DNA of 64,000 nucleotides from assembly GCF_002896875.1 (NCBI RefSeq), contig NZ_CP023278.1, positions 1,426,001-1,490,000 of the forward strand, written 5' to 3'. Source of the stretch: Nostoc sp. CENA543 (GTDB lineage Bacteria > Cyanobacteriota > Cyanobacteriia > Cyanobacteriales > Nostocaceae). Numbering within the stretch: position 1 is the first letter of the stretch; every line of letters starts with the position of its first letter. Shown here one piece after another: positions 8,378 to 17,115 of the stretch. The notes beneath the pieces were generated by a model. That model was given only the letters and a program-made list of their open reading frames with translations. It ran no database searches and was not told the DNA's origin. Made by a program: the position numbers and the translations under genes.

Positions 8378-9733
8378 ATGGGTAAGTATCAGGGTTATGA
8401 AAAGTATAAAGCTTCTGGTGTTGAGTGGTTGGGGGAGATTCCTGAACATTGGAAAAGAAGTGTTTTTAGATATTATTTCGATATTCAATTAGGAAAAATG
8501 CTTCAAAACGAACCTCAATCAGAGAATGATGAAGAAATTTCCTACCTTAAAGCCATTCACGTTCGATGGGATAAAGTTGATACTGACAACCTTCCCAAAA
8601 TGTGGGCTTCACCAAGAGATAAAAAAAAATATCAAGTAAAAAATGGAGACCTTTTGATTTCTGAAGGCGGAGAAGTTGGAAGAACTGCTTTGTTAAAGGA
8701 ATTACAAGAAGATAGTATTATTCAAAATGCCTTACATAGAGTCCGTCCTTTATCTCAATCAAGTGTTGAATATCTTAATTACTTAATGAGGCATATTGCT
8801 GATACAGGATGGTTTGATATTTTATGTAATAAATCTACAATTGCTCATTTGACAAGTGAAAAGTTAGGTGCTTTAGCTTTACCCTTACCGCCACTGGATG
8901 AACAGGAGAAAATTGCCCGCTTTCTCGACCATAAAACCAAACAAATAGATGAACTCATCGCTAAGAAAGAATCCCTCATTGAAAAACTCGACGAAAAACG
9001 CACCGCCCTCATCAGCCACGCTGTCACCAAAGGGCTAGAGCCAAACGTCCCGATGAAAGATTCTGGTATTGAGTGGCTGGGTGAAATTCCTGAGCATTGG
9101 GAAGTTAAACGGGTTAAGTTTTTGATTCAGAACCTACAACAAGGTAGTTCACCTTTGGCGAGTAACATTCCTGCACAACCTGATGAATTAGGTGTATTAA
9201 AGTTGAGTGCCATATCAAGAGGGAATTTTATAAGACATGAAAATAAAGCACTAAAGCAGACAGATAATTTAATAAATTCTCTCTCTCTTAAACATGGTGA
9301 TGTATTACTGACTAGAGGAAACACACCAAAACTTGTAGGTGATGCCTGCGTCGTTCCACAAGATGAACCCAATCTATTAATCTCCGATTTAATTTATAGA
9401 ATTAGAGTGAAAGCTCCTGTGATTCTCCCAAGTTTTTTGGGTAAATTTTTAATTACACCTCAAGCTCGTTCAGAAATTGAGGCTGATGCAAGAGGTTCAA
9501 GTGGTTCAATGGTGAAGGTTTCCCAAAGACATATTTTAGATTGGTTAATCACTGTCCCACCCAAGTCAGAACAGCAAAAAATAATAGACTATTTAAACCA
9601 AAAAACATCCGAAATTGACCAACCAAAAGCAAAAATTCAAAAAGCCATTGAACTATTAAAAGAATATCGCACCGCCCTCATCACCAACGCCGTCACAGGT
9701 AAAATAGACGTGCGCCAAGTCCCCATACCCTAA
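8378..9733 (+). CDS. hsdS: Type I restriction-modification specificity subunit HsdS
   Basis: 451 residues with the two-fold layout of HsdS: each half starts with a near-identical box (SGVEWLGEIPEHW near residue 12 and SGIEWLGEIPEHW near 231), followed by a variable target-recognition domain and then a conserved helical spacer (PLPPLDEQEKIARFLDHKT near residue 169; PPKSEQQKIIDYLNQKT in the second half). The two target-recognition domains are unlike each other, implying a bipartite asymmetric DNA target. HsdS holds the M subunits and sets the sequence recognised. The ATG at 8378 is 68 bases after the preceding gene. Confidence 0.93.
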   Translation: MGKYQGYEKYKASGVEWLGEIPEHWKRSVFRYYFDIQLGKMLQNEPQSENDEEISYLKAIHVRWDKVDTDNLPKMWASPRDKKKYQVKNGDLLISEGGEVGRTALLKELQEDSIIQNALHRVRPLSQSSVEYLNYLMRHIADTGWFDILCNKSTIAHLTSEKLGALALPLPPLDEQEKIARFLDHKTKQIDELIAKKESLIEKLDEKRTALISHAVTKGLEPNVPMKDSGIEWLGEIPEHWEVKRVKFLIQNLQQGSSPLASNIPAQPDELGVLKLSAISRGNFIRHENKALKQTDNLINSLSLKHGDVLLTRGNTPKLVGDACVVPQDEPNLLISDLIYRIRVKAPVILPSFLGKFLITPQARSEIEADARGSSGSMVKVSQRHILDWLITVPPKSEQQKIIDYLNQKTSEIDQPKAKIQKAIELLKEYRTALITNAVTGKIDVRQVPIP

Positions 9734-9747
9734 CCCCAGAAACCACC

Positions 9748-9978
9748 ATGACACAAATCACCCTTGCACAACTTCCCGAAACCCTCCAAAACCTAATTAA
9801 CGAAGCGCAAAAAACAGGCGAACCCTTCCCCATCATACAAAATGGTGTTGCGTTAGCTATAGTTTCCCCCATTAAGAAAAAATCCCTTTTAGAAACCTTT
9901 TCTACCCTTGAACCATTAGACGAAGACTTTCCTGATGTGGATGAAGGATTATTACCCTTAGATGATATTGAGTTGTAA
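9748..9978 (+). CDS. Small Phd/YefM-like orphan antitoxin candidate
   Basis: 76 residues. The segment LINEAQKTGEPFPIIQNGVALAIVSPIKK resembles the N-terminal fold of Phd/YefM antitoxins, which bind DNA and neutralise a partner toxin. The C-terminus is acidic (DEDFPDVDEGLLPLDDIEL). It starts 14 bases after hsdS and is probably co-transcribed with it. No toxin gene follows directly; the next genes are Rpn-like nucleases. Assignment is by fold impression only. Confidence 0.5.
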   Translation: MTQITLAQLPETLQNLINEAQKTGEPFPIIQNGVALAIVSPIKKKSLLETFSTLEPLDEDFPDVDEGLLPLDDIEL

Positions 9979-10020
9979 AAATTAGTTATTAATAACGCTA
10001 TGTGCAATTGTATCTTAGAC

Positions 10021-10105
10021 CTAACCCCCAACCCCTTCCCTACAAGGGAAGGGGAGAAAGATTCAAAGCCTCTCTCCGCTTCGGGGAGAGGTTTGGAGAG
10101 GGGTT
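10021..10105 (+). repeat. Two-hairpin intergenic repeat
   Basis: CCCCTTCCC-TACAA-GGGAAGGGG and CCTCTCTCCG-CTT-CGGGGAGAGG fold as adjacent hairpins, flanked by ACCCCCAACCCC and a matching GGAGAGGGGTT. This is another dispersed palindromic repeat type of cyanobacteria. It separates the small antitoxin-like gene from the first Rpn-like gene. Confidence 0.75.
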
Positions 10106-10159
10106 ATAAAAATAAGTCCACATCGCATTATTTATACTTGTTATCTCCAAACATCAATA

Positions 10160-11059
10160 ATGATAGACCACGATAGATTATTTAAAGAATTAATTCAAAC
10201 CTTCTTTTGGGAATTTATAGAACTATTCCTACCAGAAGTATTAGATTACGTAAATAAAGACAGCCTGACATTTTTACCAGAAGAGATATTTACAGATGTC
10301 ACCTCTGGAGACAAAAGAAAAATCGACTTACTCGCCAAAGTCAAATTTAGAGAACAAGACACATATTTTCTGATTCACCTCGAAAATCAAGCATATAACC
10401 AAAAAGAATTTGAACGGCGGATGTTTCATTACTTCGCCCGTTTAGATGCTAAATATCTATTACCAATCTTCCCCATAGTCATCTTTTCTTACGACGAACC
10501 CAAACGCCCAGAAAAAAGCCAATATACAGTTAACTTCCCTAACAAAAAAATCCTGGAATTTAATTACATCGCCATTCAACTAAATAACCTCAACTGGCGC
10601 AACTTTTTAAACCAACCAAACCCCGTTGCGGCTGCATTAATGGCAAAAATGGACTTTAAACCAGAAGAAAGAGTCCGAGTTAAACTAGAATGCTTGAGGA
10701 TGTTAGTAACCTTGCAGTTAAACCCTGCTAAAATGGAACTAATTTCCGGTTTTATTGACACCTATCTCAAATTAAACGCTACAGAAGAACAAGCACTTGA
10801 TACCGAATTAAAACAAGCCAACTTAGTAGAAGAGGAAGGAATCATGGAAATTGTCACCAGTTGGATGGAAAGGGGAATTGAACAAGGAGAACAAAAAATT
10901 GTTAAGAGACAACTAAAACGACGCTTTAATAATATTGATTCTACCTTAGAAAATCGGATTGATTCTTTATCTGTAGAGCAAATAGAAAATCTAGCAGATG
11001 CGATTTTTGATTTCCAATCTGTAGAAGATTTGATAAATTGGTTAGACCAACAAAATTGA
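10160..11059 (+). CDS. Rpn/DUF4351-type PD-(D/E)XK nuclease family protein, copy 1
   Basis: 299 residues. The N-terminal part has a PD-(D/E)XK-like core: D56 in KIDLLAKVKF and E75-x-Q77 in LIHLENQ, as in Rpn (recombination-promoting nuclease)/DUF4351 proteins. The C-terminal third has a Gly-Ile-Glu repeat (ERGIEQGEQ) followed by a basic helix (KRQLKRRF) and the terminal DUF4351-like helices (LENRIDSLSVEQIENLADAIFDF). Proteins of this family are abundant in cyanobacteria and may cut DNA or promote recA-independent recombination. This is the first of three tandem copies (second 11174-12097, third a fragment at 12169). Confidence 0.85.
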   Translation: MIDHDRLFKELIQTFFWEFIELFLPEVLDYVNKDSLTFLPEEIFTDVTSGDKRKIDLLAKVKFREQDTYFLIHLENQAYNQKEFERRMFHYFARLDAKYLLPIFPIVIFSYDEPKRPEKSQYTVNFPNKKILEFNYIAIQLNNLNWRNFLNQPNPVAAALMAKMDFKPEERVRVKLECLRMLVTLQLNPAKMELISGFIDTYLKLNATEEQALDTELKQANLVEEEGIMEIVTSWMERGIEQGEQKIVKRQLKRRFNNIDSTLENRIDSLSVEQIENLADAIFDFQSVEDLINWLDQQN

Positions 11060-11086
11060 TAGCATATTTATAAGTAAAACTTAAAC

Positions 11087-11126
11087 TTTTATGGTGCGTT
11101 ACGCTTTGTTTTAATGCACCATAAAA
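11087..11126 (+). repeat. Hairpin repeat TTTTATGGTGC...GCACCATAAAA between Rpn copies
   Basis: A perfect 11-base inverted repeat with an 18-base loop separates Rpn copies 1 and 2. The same element with a slightly longer loop (extra GTTAC) separates copy 2 from the fragment at 12124-12168, so it was duplicated with the gene or served as the recombination point. It may also act as a weak terminator. Confidence 0.85.
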
Positions 11127-11173
11127 TCAGTTCATATCGTATTATTTATACTTATTATATCCAAACACCATCA

Positions 11174-12097
11174 ATGATAGACCACGATAGATTATTTAAA
11201 GAATTAATCCAAACCTTCTTTTGGGAATTTATAGAATTATTCCTACCAGAAGTATTAGACTACGTAAATAAAGACAGCCTCACATTTTTACCAGAAGAAA
11301 TATTTACAGATGTCACCTCTGGAGACAAAAGAAAAATAGACTTACTCGCCAAAGTCAAATTTAGAGAACAAGACACATATTTTCTGATTCACCTCGAAAA
11401 TCAAGCATATAACCAAAAAGAATTTGAACGGCGGATGTTTCATTACTTCGCCCGTTTAGATGCTAAATATCTATTACCAATCTTCCCCATAGTCATCTTT
11501 TCTTACGACGAACCCAAACGCCCAGAAAAAAGCCAATATACAGTTAACTTCCCTAACAAAAAAATCCTGGAATTTAATTACATCGCCATTCAACTAAATA
11601 ACCTCAACTGGCGCAACTTTTTAAACCAACCAAACCCTGTTGCGGCTGCATTAATGGCAAAAATGGACTTTAAACCAGAAGAAAGAGTCCGAGTTAAACT
11701 AGAGTGCTTAAGGATGTTAGTAACCTTGCAGTTAAACCCTGCTAAAATGGAACTAATTTCCGGTTTTATTGACACCTATCTCAAATTAAACGCTACAGAA
11801 GAACAAGCACTTGATACCGAATTAAAACAAGCCAACTTAGTAGAAGAGGAAGGAATCATGGAAATTGTCACCAGTTGGATGGAAAAAGGAATTGAAAAGG
11901 GAATTGAAAGGGGAATTGAACAAGGGGAACAAAAGATTATTAAAAGACAACTAAAACGACGCTTTAATAATATTGATTCTACGTTAGAAAGCCGGATTGA
12001 TTCTTTATCTGTAGAGCAAATAGAAAATCTGGCAGATGCGATTTTTGATTTCCAAGCTGTAGAAGATTTGATAAATTGGTTAGATCAACAAAATTGA
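11174..12097 (+). CDS. Rpn/DUF4351-type PD-(D/E)XK nuclease family protein, copy 2
   Basis: Nearly identical to copy 1 at 10160, including the D56, E75 and Q77 candidate catalytic residues. The start is set at ATG 11174 because it aligns with copy 1; an in-frame ATG at 11114 lies in the hairpin spacer and is not shared. The main difference is the Gly-Ile-Glu tract, which has three units here (EKGIEKGIERGIEQGEQ) against one in copy 1, in steps of 12 bases. 307 residues from this start. High DNA identity, including about 50 bases upstream, shows recent tandem duplication. Confidence 0.85.
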   Translation: MIDHDRLFKELIQTFFWEFIELFLPEVLDYVNKDSLTFLPEEIFTDVTSGDKRKIDLLAKVKFREQDTYFLIHLENQAYNQKEFERRMFHYFARLDAKYLLPIFPIVIFSYDEPKRPEKSQYTVNFPNKKILEFNYIAIQLNNLNWRNFLNQPNPVAAALMAKMDFKPEERVRVKLECLRMLVTLQLNPAKMELISGFIDTYLKLNATEEQALDTELKQANLVEEEGIMEIVTSWMEKGIEKGIERGIEQGEQKIIKRQLKRRFNNIDSTLESRIDSLSVEQIENLADAIFDFQAVEDLINWLDQQN

Positions 12098-12123
12098 GGA
12101 AATTTTTATAAGTAAACCTTAAA

Positions 12124-12168
12124 CTTTTATGGTGCGTTACGTTACGCTTTGTTTTAATGCACCATAAA
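12124..12168 (+). repeat. Second copy of the TTTTATGGTGC hairpin
   Basis: Same inverted repeat as 11087-11126, with the loop lengthened by a GTTAC duplication (GCGTTACGTTACGC). The truncated third Rpn copy begins directly at its right edge. Confidence 0.85.
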
Positions 12169-12483
12169 ATCCCTATCTCAAATTAAACGCTACAGAAGAA
12201 CAAGCACTTGATACCGAATTAAAACAAGCTAACTTATGTTGAAGAGGAAGGAATCATGGAAATTGTCACCAGTTGGATGGAAAAGGGAATTGAAAGAGGA
12301 ATTGAACAAGGGGAACAAAAGATTGTTAAAAGACAACTAAAACGTCGCTTTAATAATATTGATTCTACGTTAGAAAGCCGGATTGATTCTTTATCTGTAG
12401 AGCAAATAGAAAATCTAGCAGATGCGATTTTTGATTTCCAATCTGTAGAAGACATCATCAATTGGCTAGACCAACAAAATTGA
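12169..12483 (+). pseudogene. Rpn-like gene, copy 3: C-terminal fragment with frameshift
   Basis: The sequence from 12169 matches the last third of copies 1 and 2 (from TATCTCAAATTAAACGC on), so the N-terminal nuclease core is absent. Where the intact copies read ACTTAGTAGAAG this copy reads ACTTATGTTGAAG, a one-base net insertion that breaks the frame before the Gly-Ile-Glu tract. An ORF can restart at ATG 12256 giving 75 residues (helical C-terminal part with two GIE units), but whether it is expressed is unknown. The downstream spacer resembles that after copy 1, so this fragment may be what remains after unequal recombination. Confidence 0.85.
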
Positions 12484-12512
12484 TAGCATATTTATAAGTA
12501 CAGCTTAAATTG

Positions 12513-12546
12513 GTAGGGTGTGTTAGCGATAGCGTAACGCACCCCA
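12513..12546 (+). repeat. Inverted repeat GGGTGTGTTAGCG / CGTAACGCACCCC
   Basis: Imperfect 13-base arms around ATAG, related in sequence to the GGTGCGTTACGC hairpins at 11087 and 12124. It lies between the Rpn remnant and the toxin-antitoxin pair. Confidence 0.7.
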
Positions 12547-12575
12547 TACATACTATTTCTTAACGCTAAAAACTT

Positions 12576-12803
12576 ATGACTCAAAAAACTTATCAACTTC
12601 CCATAACCTTCGAGCAAATTCTTAATCTTGTCCTAGAGCTTCCAGCACAAGAACAAGAACAACTCATTCAAGCAATAAAAAACCACTCTCTAGAAAATAA
12701 AAATGAAGATTTAGTCAGTGTTTTTGACAGAATCGGCAAAAATGCTCAAGCCAAAGGACTAACAGAAGAAATTCTAGAAGAATTACTCGCCGATGAATCA
12801 TAA
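12576..12803 (+). CDS. Antitoxin-like small protein of PIN toxin-antitoxin pair
   Basis: 75 residues, acidic, helical; contains FEQILNLVLELPAQEQEQLIQAI, typical of small cyanobacterial antitoxins that precede PIN-domain toxins. Its stop codon overlaps the start of the PIN gene by 11 bases, so the two are translationally coupled. Antitoxins of this kind bind the toxin and usually repress their own promoter. No DNA-binding motif can be named with certainty. Confidence 0.7.
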   Translation: MTQKTYQLPITFEQILNLVLELPAQEQEQLIQAIKNHSLENKNEDLVSVFDRIGKNAQAKGLTEEILEELLADES

Positions 12804-13209
12804 ACTAATTGTCATTGACACCAATGTTTTACTTAGTGCTGCTTTGAGTCCAGATGGAACAGCCCGTAAAGCTCTCAATAAAGCTTATAAACAATTCAAA
12901 ATTGCTCAAAGTGAGGAAACTTATCAAGAATTGAAGACACGCATTTACAAAGCTAAGTTTGATAAATATATCTCAAATGAAGACCGACAATATTTTTTAG
13001 ATGCAGTTAAGAAATACAGTCAATTTATAGAAGTTAACTCTCAACTAAACACTTGTAGAGATCCAGATGATAACAAATTTTTAGAACTTGCTGAAGACTC
13101 TAATGCCGAGTTTTTAATCACAGGTGATAAAGACCTTTTAATACTCAAGGACTTACCCGAATATCAAAATCAGATTATTACACCAAGTGACTTTCTCGCC
13201 ATTGATTAA
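12793..13209 (+). CDS. PIN-domain toxin (VapC-like, COG1569 type)
   Basis: 138 residues with the PIN ribonuclease pattern: VIDTNVLLSAAL near the N-terminus gives the first acidic residue, CRDPDDNKFLELAEDSNAEFLITGDKDLL gives the later Asp cluster and the TGDKDLL strand. PIN toxins are metal-dependent RNases, often cutting tRNA or mRNA. It overlaps the antitoxin gene by 11 bases and precedes hsdR by 40 bases. Its position inside the type I locus fits a stabilising addiction module. Confidence 0.85.
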   Translation: MNHKLIVIDTNVLLSAALSPDGTARKALNKAYKQFKIAQSEETYQELKTRIYKAKFDKYISNEDRQYFLDAVKKYSQFIEVNSQLNTCRDPDDNKFLELAEDSNAEFLITGDKDLLILKDLPEYQNQIITPSDFLAID

Positions 13210-13249
13210 TTCACGTTTTATACTTGATTATGTTTATACCTGGTGAATT

Positions 13250-16200
13250 ATGCACACGGAAGATAAATTTGAGGACATTATTGAACGGGAATTACTGCAA
13301 ATTAGTGGCTATCACCAAGGTAAAGCAAATGACTACGACGCAGATACAGCCCTTTTTCCCAGGGAAATTATTAATTTTATCCAAAGAACTCAACCCACAC
13401 AATGGAAACGCCTAGCTAACACTAGCCCCGATGATGCTGAGAAAATTGTTATAGATAGCCTGACTAAAGAACTCAAAAGCCGGGGTATGCTTGATGTTCT
13501 CCGCAATGGCTTTAAATGTTACGGTAAAACTCTACAAGTCGCTTACTTTCAGCCAAATACAGGGATGAACCCCCAAACTTTGGCACTTTACGAACAAAAT
13601 CGCCTCACTATCACGCGCCAAGTTAAAATTAAAACCGGACGCATCCCTGATATTCTCCTCAGCATCAACGGTTTACCCATCGCAACTATCGAACTGAAAA
13701 ACCCCCTGACTGGGCAAACTTACCAAAATGCTATTCATCAATATAGAACGGAGAGAGATCCTAAAGATCCCCTATTTGCTTTTAAACAACGCTGCTTAGT
13801 TCACTTCGCTGTAGATACCGAAGAAGTTTGGATGACTACTAAGGTGGCTGGGGAAAATACTTATTTTTTACCCTTCAATAAAGGTAATCATCATGGTGCA
13901 GGTAATCCAATCGGCGATAATGAAGAATATCGCACGAGTTACTTTTGGTTAGAAGTTTTACAAAAAGATAGCCTTTTGGATATCTTAGCCCGTTTTTTAC
14001 ATATCGAAATTAAGGAAACTAAAATTCCTACCGCCACTGGGGTGAATTACCAGAAAAAAGAAACTCTGATTTTCCCCCGCTATCATCAACTGGATGTGGT
14101 GCGGAAACTCATCACCCACGCTAAACAATATAAAGCCGGACATAATTATTTAATTCAACATTCCGCAGGTTCAGGAAAATCAAACTCCATCGCCTGGTTA
14201 GCCCATCGCCTCGCTAATCTCCACGACAACCAAGACGAAAAAATCTTTCATACCGTTGTTGTGATCACAGACCGCACTGTTCTAGACCAACAACTACAAA
14301 ACACTATATATCAATTTGACCATAAAGCCGGAGTTGTGCAGAAAATTGACGAAGACACCCAACAACTCGCCACAGCCCTCAGCGACGGTGTACCGATTAT
14401 CATTTCTACAGTGCAGAAATTCCCCTTTATTACTAAAGCCATTGAGACTTTAGGGAAAAAAGGTAAAACCATAGATATTACTACTAAAGATAAACGCTTT
14501 GCGGTGATTGTGGATGAGGCGCATGGTTCGCAAACGGGAGAAACCGCCCAAGAACTCCGCAAAATCTTAAATCAAGATGGGATAGAAGCAGCGATCGCAT
14601 CCCAACTGCTAGAAGATGAATTAGAGGAAGATGACCTCAGTGATGAAGCCAAACAACAACTCCTTAAAGAACAACTCACCCGCACCAAACAACCAAACCT
14701 GAGTTACTTCGCTTTTACCGCCACTCCCAAACACAAAACCCAACTTGTATTCGACGAACCGGGAGAGAACGGCCAAGTTCCCTTTCATCTCTACACTATG
14801 CGCCAAGCGATTGAGGAAGGCTATATTAAGGACGTTTTAGCCAATTACACCTGTTACGACCGCTATTACGAACTTGTCCGCATATCTGAAAATGACCCTG
14901 ACTTACCCCGTCGCCAAGCAGCTAAGGCGATCGCTCGATTTATTGAACTCCATCCCCACAATATCGGCCAAAAAGTTGAAATTATTGTAGAACATTTCCG
15001 CAACCATACCCGCCACAAAATTGGGGGTGGAGCTAAAGCAATGGTTGTCACCAGTTCCCGTGAACACGCCGTTAGATATAAACGCGCCTTCGATCAATAC
15101 ATTAAAGAAAAAGGCTATAGCGATATTAAATCCCTAGTTGCCTTTTCTGGTTCTATTACCCTGGATGAATTACCGGGAGAAAAATTTACGGAAGTCAACA
15201 TGAATGGTGGGATAAAAACTTCTGAAATTCCTGATAAATTTGCCAGTGATGCCTATCAAGTGCTGCTTGTCGCTAACAAATTCCAAACCGGATTTGACCA
15301 ACCATTACTGCATACTATGTTTGTGGATAAAAGACTTGATGGAGTCCAAGCCGTCCAGACTTTATCTCGCCTCAACCGTACCACCACAGGGAAAGAAGAT
15401 ACTTTCGTCTTAGATTTCGTCAACAAACCTGAAGATATCTACAAAGCCTTTAAACCCTACTACGAAGAAACTCCCGTTGGCGAAACCGCCGATCCACAAC
15501 AATTAAATGACCTGTCTTACCAACTTTATGAATGGCAACTTTTCAGCCAAGACGATGTAAACCAGTGGTGTGAAATTTGGTTTCGCCCGAAAACCTCTCT
15601 TACTGGAAGCGAACACAAAAAATTAAATACATTACTAGACCCAATTATTGAAAATTATCAAGCTCTGCAAGACCCACAGAAAGAACAGTTTAAAACCCAA
15701 CTAACCAGTTTCCGCAATCTCTACCTATTTCTGGCACAGATTATTCCTTATCAAGATTCAGAACTGGAAAAGCTTTATGCTTATGGGCGGTTTCTCCTCA
15801 AGAAATTACCCCGCAGTACCGAAGCACCAAAAATTGATTTATCTGGAGATATCGAACTAAAATTTTATCGTCTTGAGAAAATCAGTGAAGGAAAGATTGA
15901 TTTAACCGAAGGTCAAGCAGAACCATTACGGGGTGCGATCGCCATTGGGACTCGTCAGCCAGATCAAGAAGTTCCCCTATCACAGCTTATCGACACCCTT
16001 AACGAACGTTTTGGTACTAACTTCACCCCAGCCGACCAACTCTTTTTTGAGCAGATTACCGAAACTGCGATCGCTAATGAGTCCATCAAGCAAGCGGCTC
16101 AAGTCAATACAAAAGAAAACTTTGCCCCCGTTCTCGAAAAGCATCTAGAAAATCTCTTTATCGAACGTATGGACGGTAACGAGAAAATCTTTATGCAGGT

Positions 16201-16285
16201 GATGAATAGCGAAGAATTTAAAGCTGTTGTGTTTGAGAAATTACTAGCTAGTATTTACGAGAGTATCAGAAGCGAACATTCATGA
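13250..16285 (+). CDS. hsdR: Type I restriction endonuclease subunit HsdR
   Basis: 1011 residues. An N-terminal PD-(D/E)XK nuclease domain shows D134 (GRIPDILLSI) and E148-L-K150 (ATIELK). The helicase-translocase part has Walker A SAGSGKS at 305-311, DEAH at 422-425, the YFAFTATP motif, and QTLSRLNRTT near residue 700. HsdR translocates DNA and cuts unmodified DNA far from the site. All key motifs are present, so the gene looks intact. It lies 3.5 kb downstream of hsdS, separated by Rpn and toxin-antitoxin genes, yet in the same orientation. Confidence 0.95.
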   Translation: MHTEDKFEDIIERELLQISGYHQGKANDYDADTALFPREIINFIQRTQPTQWKRLANTSPDDAEKIVIDSLTKELKSRGMLDVLRNGFKCYGKTLQVAYFQPNTGMNPQTLALYEQNRLTITRQVKIKTGRIPDILLSINGLPIATIELKNPLTGQTYQNAIHQYRTERDPKDPLFAFKQRCLVHFAVDTEEVWMTTKVAGENTYFLPFNKGNHHGAGNPIGDNEEYRTSYFWLEVLQKDSLLDILARFLHIEIKETKIPTATGVNYQKKETLIFPRYHQLDVVRKLITHAKQYKAGHNYLIQHSAGSGKSNSIAWLAHRLANLHDNQDEKIFHTVVVITDRTVLDQQLQNTIYQFDHKAGVVQKIDEDTQQLATALSDGVPIIISTVQKFPFITKAIETLGKKGKTIDITTKDKRFAVIVDEAHGSQTGETAQELRKILNQDGIEAAIASQLLEDELEEDDLSDEAKQQLLKEQLTRTKQPNLSYFAFTATPKHKTQLVFDEPGENGQVPFHLYTMRQAIEEGYIKDVLANYTCYDRYYELVRISENDPDLPRRQAAKAIARFIELHPHNIGQKVEIIVEHFRNHTRHKIGGGAKAMVVTSSREHAVRYKRAFDQYIKEKGYSDIKSLVAFSGSITLDELPGEKFTEVNMNGGIKTSEIPDKFASDAYQVLLVANKFQTGFDQPLLHTMFVDKRLDGVQAVQTLSRLNRTTTGKEDTFVLDFVNKPEDIYKAFKPYYEETPVGETADPQQLNDLSYQLYEWQLFSQDDVNQWCEIWFRPKTSLTGSEHKKLNTLLDPIIENYQALQDPQKEQFKTQLTSFRNLYLFLAQIIPYQDSELEKLYAYGRFLLKKLPRSTEAPKIDLSGDIELKFYRLEKISEGKIDLTEGQAEPLRGAIAIGTRQPDQEVPLSQLIDTLNERFGTNFTPADQLFFEQITETAIANESIKQAAQVNTKENFAPVLEKHLENLFIERMDGNEKIFMQVMNSEEFKAVVFEKLLASIYESIRSEHS

Positions 16286-16435
16286 TTAGAGCTGATTCGT
16301 CAAGAAAATCTCAAGAGAACTGAATCTGACTAAAATCAGGTTATAGGCTAAATCGGGTGTAGTTATATTGATTTCGATGAGCCGTTTACCCGAAATTGAG
16401 AATCCGCACCACACTATGGCAGATTTATTCATAGC

Positions 16436-16585
16436 TTATGGCATAGGATGGAAGAGCAGATCAGGGAAAAAGTAATTAAAAATAACCCAGGTAGAAAAGG
16501 CAATAGATATCGCTATAACTGCGAGAACTGGTATTAAAGAAAGATATCTTAGGAAATATGACTGTTCTTTGTTTTTTGTCTGCAT
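16436..16585 (-). CDS. psaJ: Photosystem I subunit PsaJ-like protein
   Basis: 49 residues from ATG 16585, chosen because GGAGG lies 7 bases upstream and PsaJ proteins are about 40-50 residues. The ending FFPDLLFHPMP and the core FLRYLSLIPVLAVI, with one membrane helix, match the PsaJ signature. PsaJ is a small one-helix subunit at the edge of photosystem I that contacts PsaF. Its usual partner psaF is not adjacent; the gene lies 50 bases downstream of a DUF4383 membrane protein gene. This may be a second, divergent PsaJ copy. The eight or so extra N-terminal residues are unusual. Confidence 0.8.
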   Translation of the reverse strand: MQTKNKEQSYFLRYLSLIPVLAVIAISIAFSTWVIFNYFFPDLLFHPMP

Positions 16586-16635
16586 AATATCCTCCAAATG
16601 CCATGAATATTTCCACAAGTTTTTGTTGTCCAAAA

Positions 16636-17115
16636 TTAAAGATTTTGTGATACATTAGTACCCATTACTTTAGAAGGCATGACAAGGCCATAGTAAACAG
16701 CAGCGATCGCAGATAAAGCATTGAGCCAAACATTATTACCAAAGAGTGGCATTAAACCAAAAAATGTCTTAGTGAAAGGCAACAAACCCATAATTGCTAA
16801 TACAACATAAGCAATTGCAAAGGTACGATTAAATAAACGCGCACTGCTAGCACTGGTATAAGAAGCAATGCCTAATAGTCCCACAGCACACCGCACTAAA
16901 TTATGTAAGAAATTGGTGGGAAATAAGCCAAATATATAACCAAAACCAGCAGCGTAGGTATTAGGGGACTCATCTAAGGGAATAAAAGATGCACTTGTTC
17001 CTGGTAAAGAGACCACAGCAGGTGTAAATCCTGCTAAACCCAATAATAAAAAGAGAATACCGATAGACAAAGCACAGTAACGCTCTACCATTCTTGCAGT
17101 TTCGCTGTTTTCCAT
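16636..17115 (-). CDS. DUF4383 membrane protein
   Basis: 159 residues with four hydrophobic segments (about 13-33, 56-84, 92-112, 125-145). The motifs GYIFGLFPTNFLHNLVR and LFNRTFAIAYVVLAIMGLLP are typical of DUF4383 proteins. Start ATG 17115 has GGAG 6-7 bases upstream. It is the first gene of a probable two-gene operon with the psaJ-like gene. Function is unknown; the pairing suggests a thylakoid or stress-related membrane role, which is inference. Confidence 0.8.
   Translation of the reverse strand: MENSETARMVERYCALSIGILFLLLGLAGFTPAVVSLPGTSASFIPLDESPNTYAAGFGYIFGLFPTNFLHNLVRCAVGLLGIASYTSASSARLFNRTFAIAYVVLAIMGLLPFTKTFFGLMPLFGNNVWLNALSAIAAVYYGLVMPSKVMGTNVSQNL

Noticed and set aside
5243-16435. 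tRNA-Gly as an integration site of the restriction island
   Set aside because: No copy of the tRNA 3' end (TCGAGTCCCATCGCCCGC) was found at the far end of the island and no integrase gene is present.
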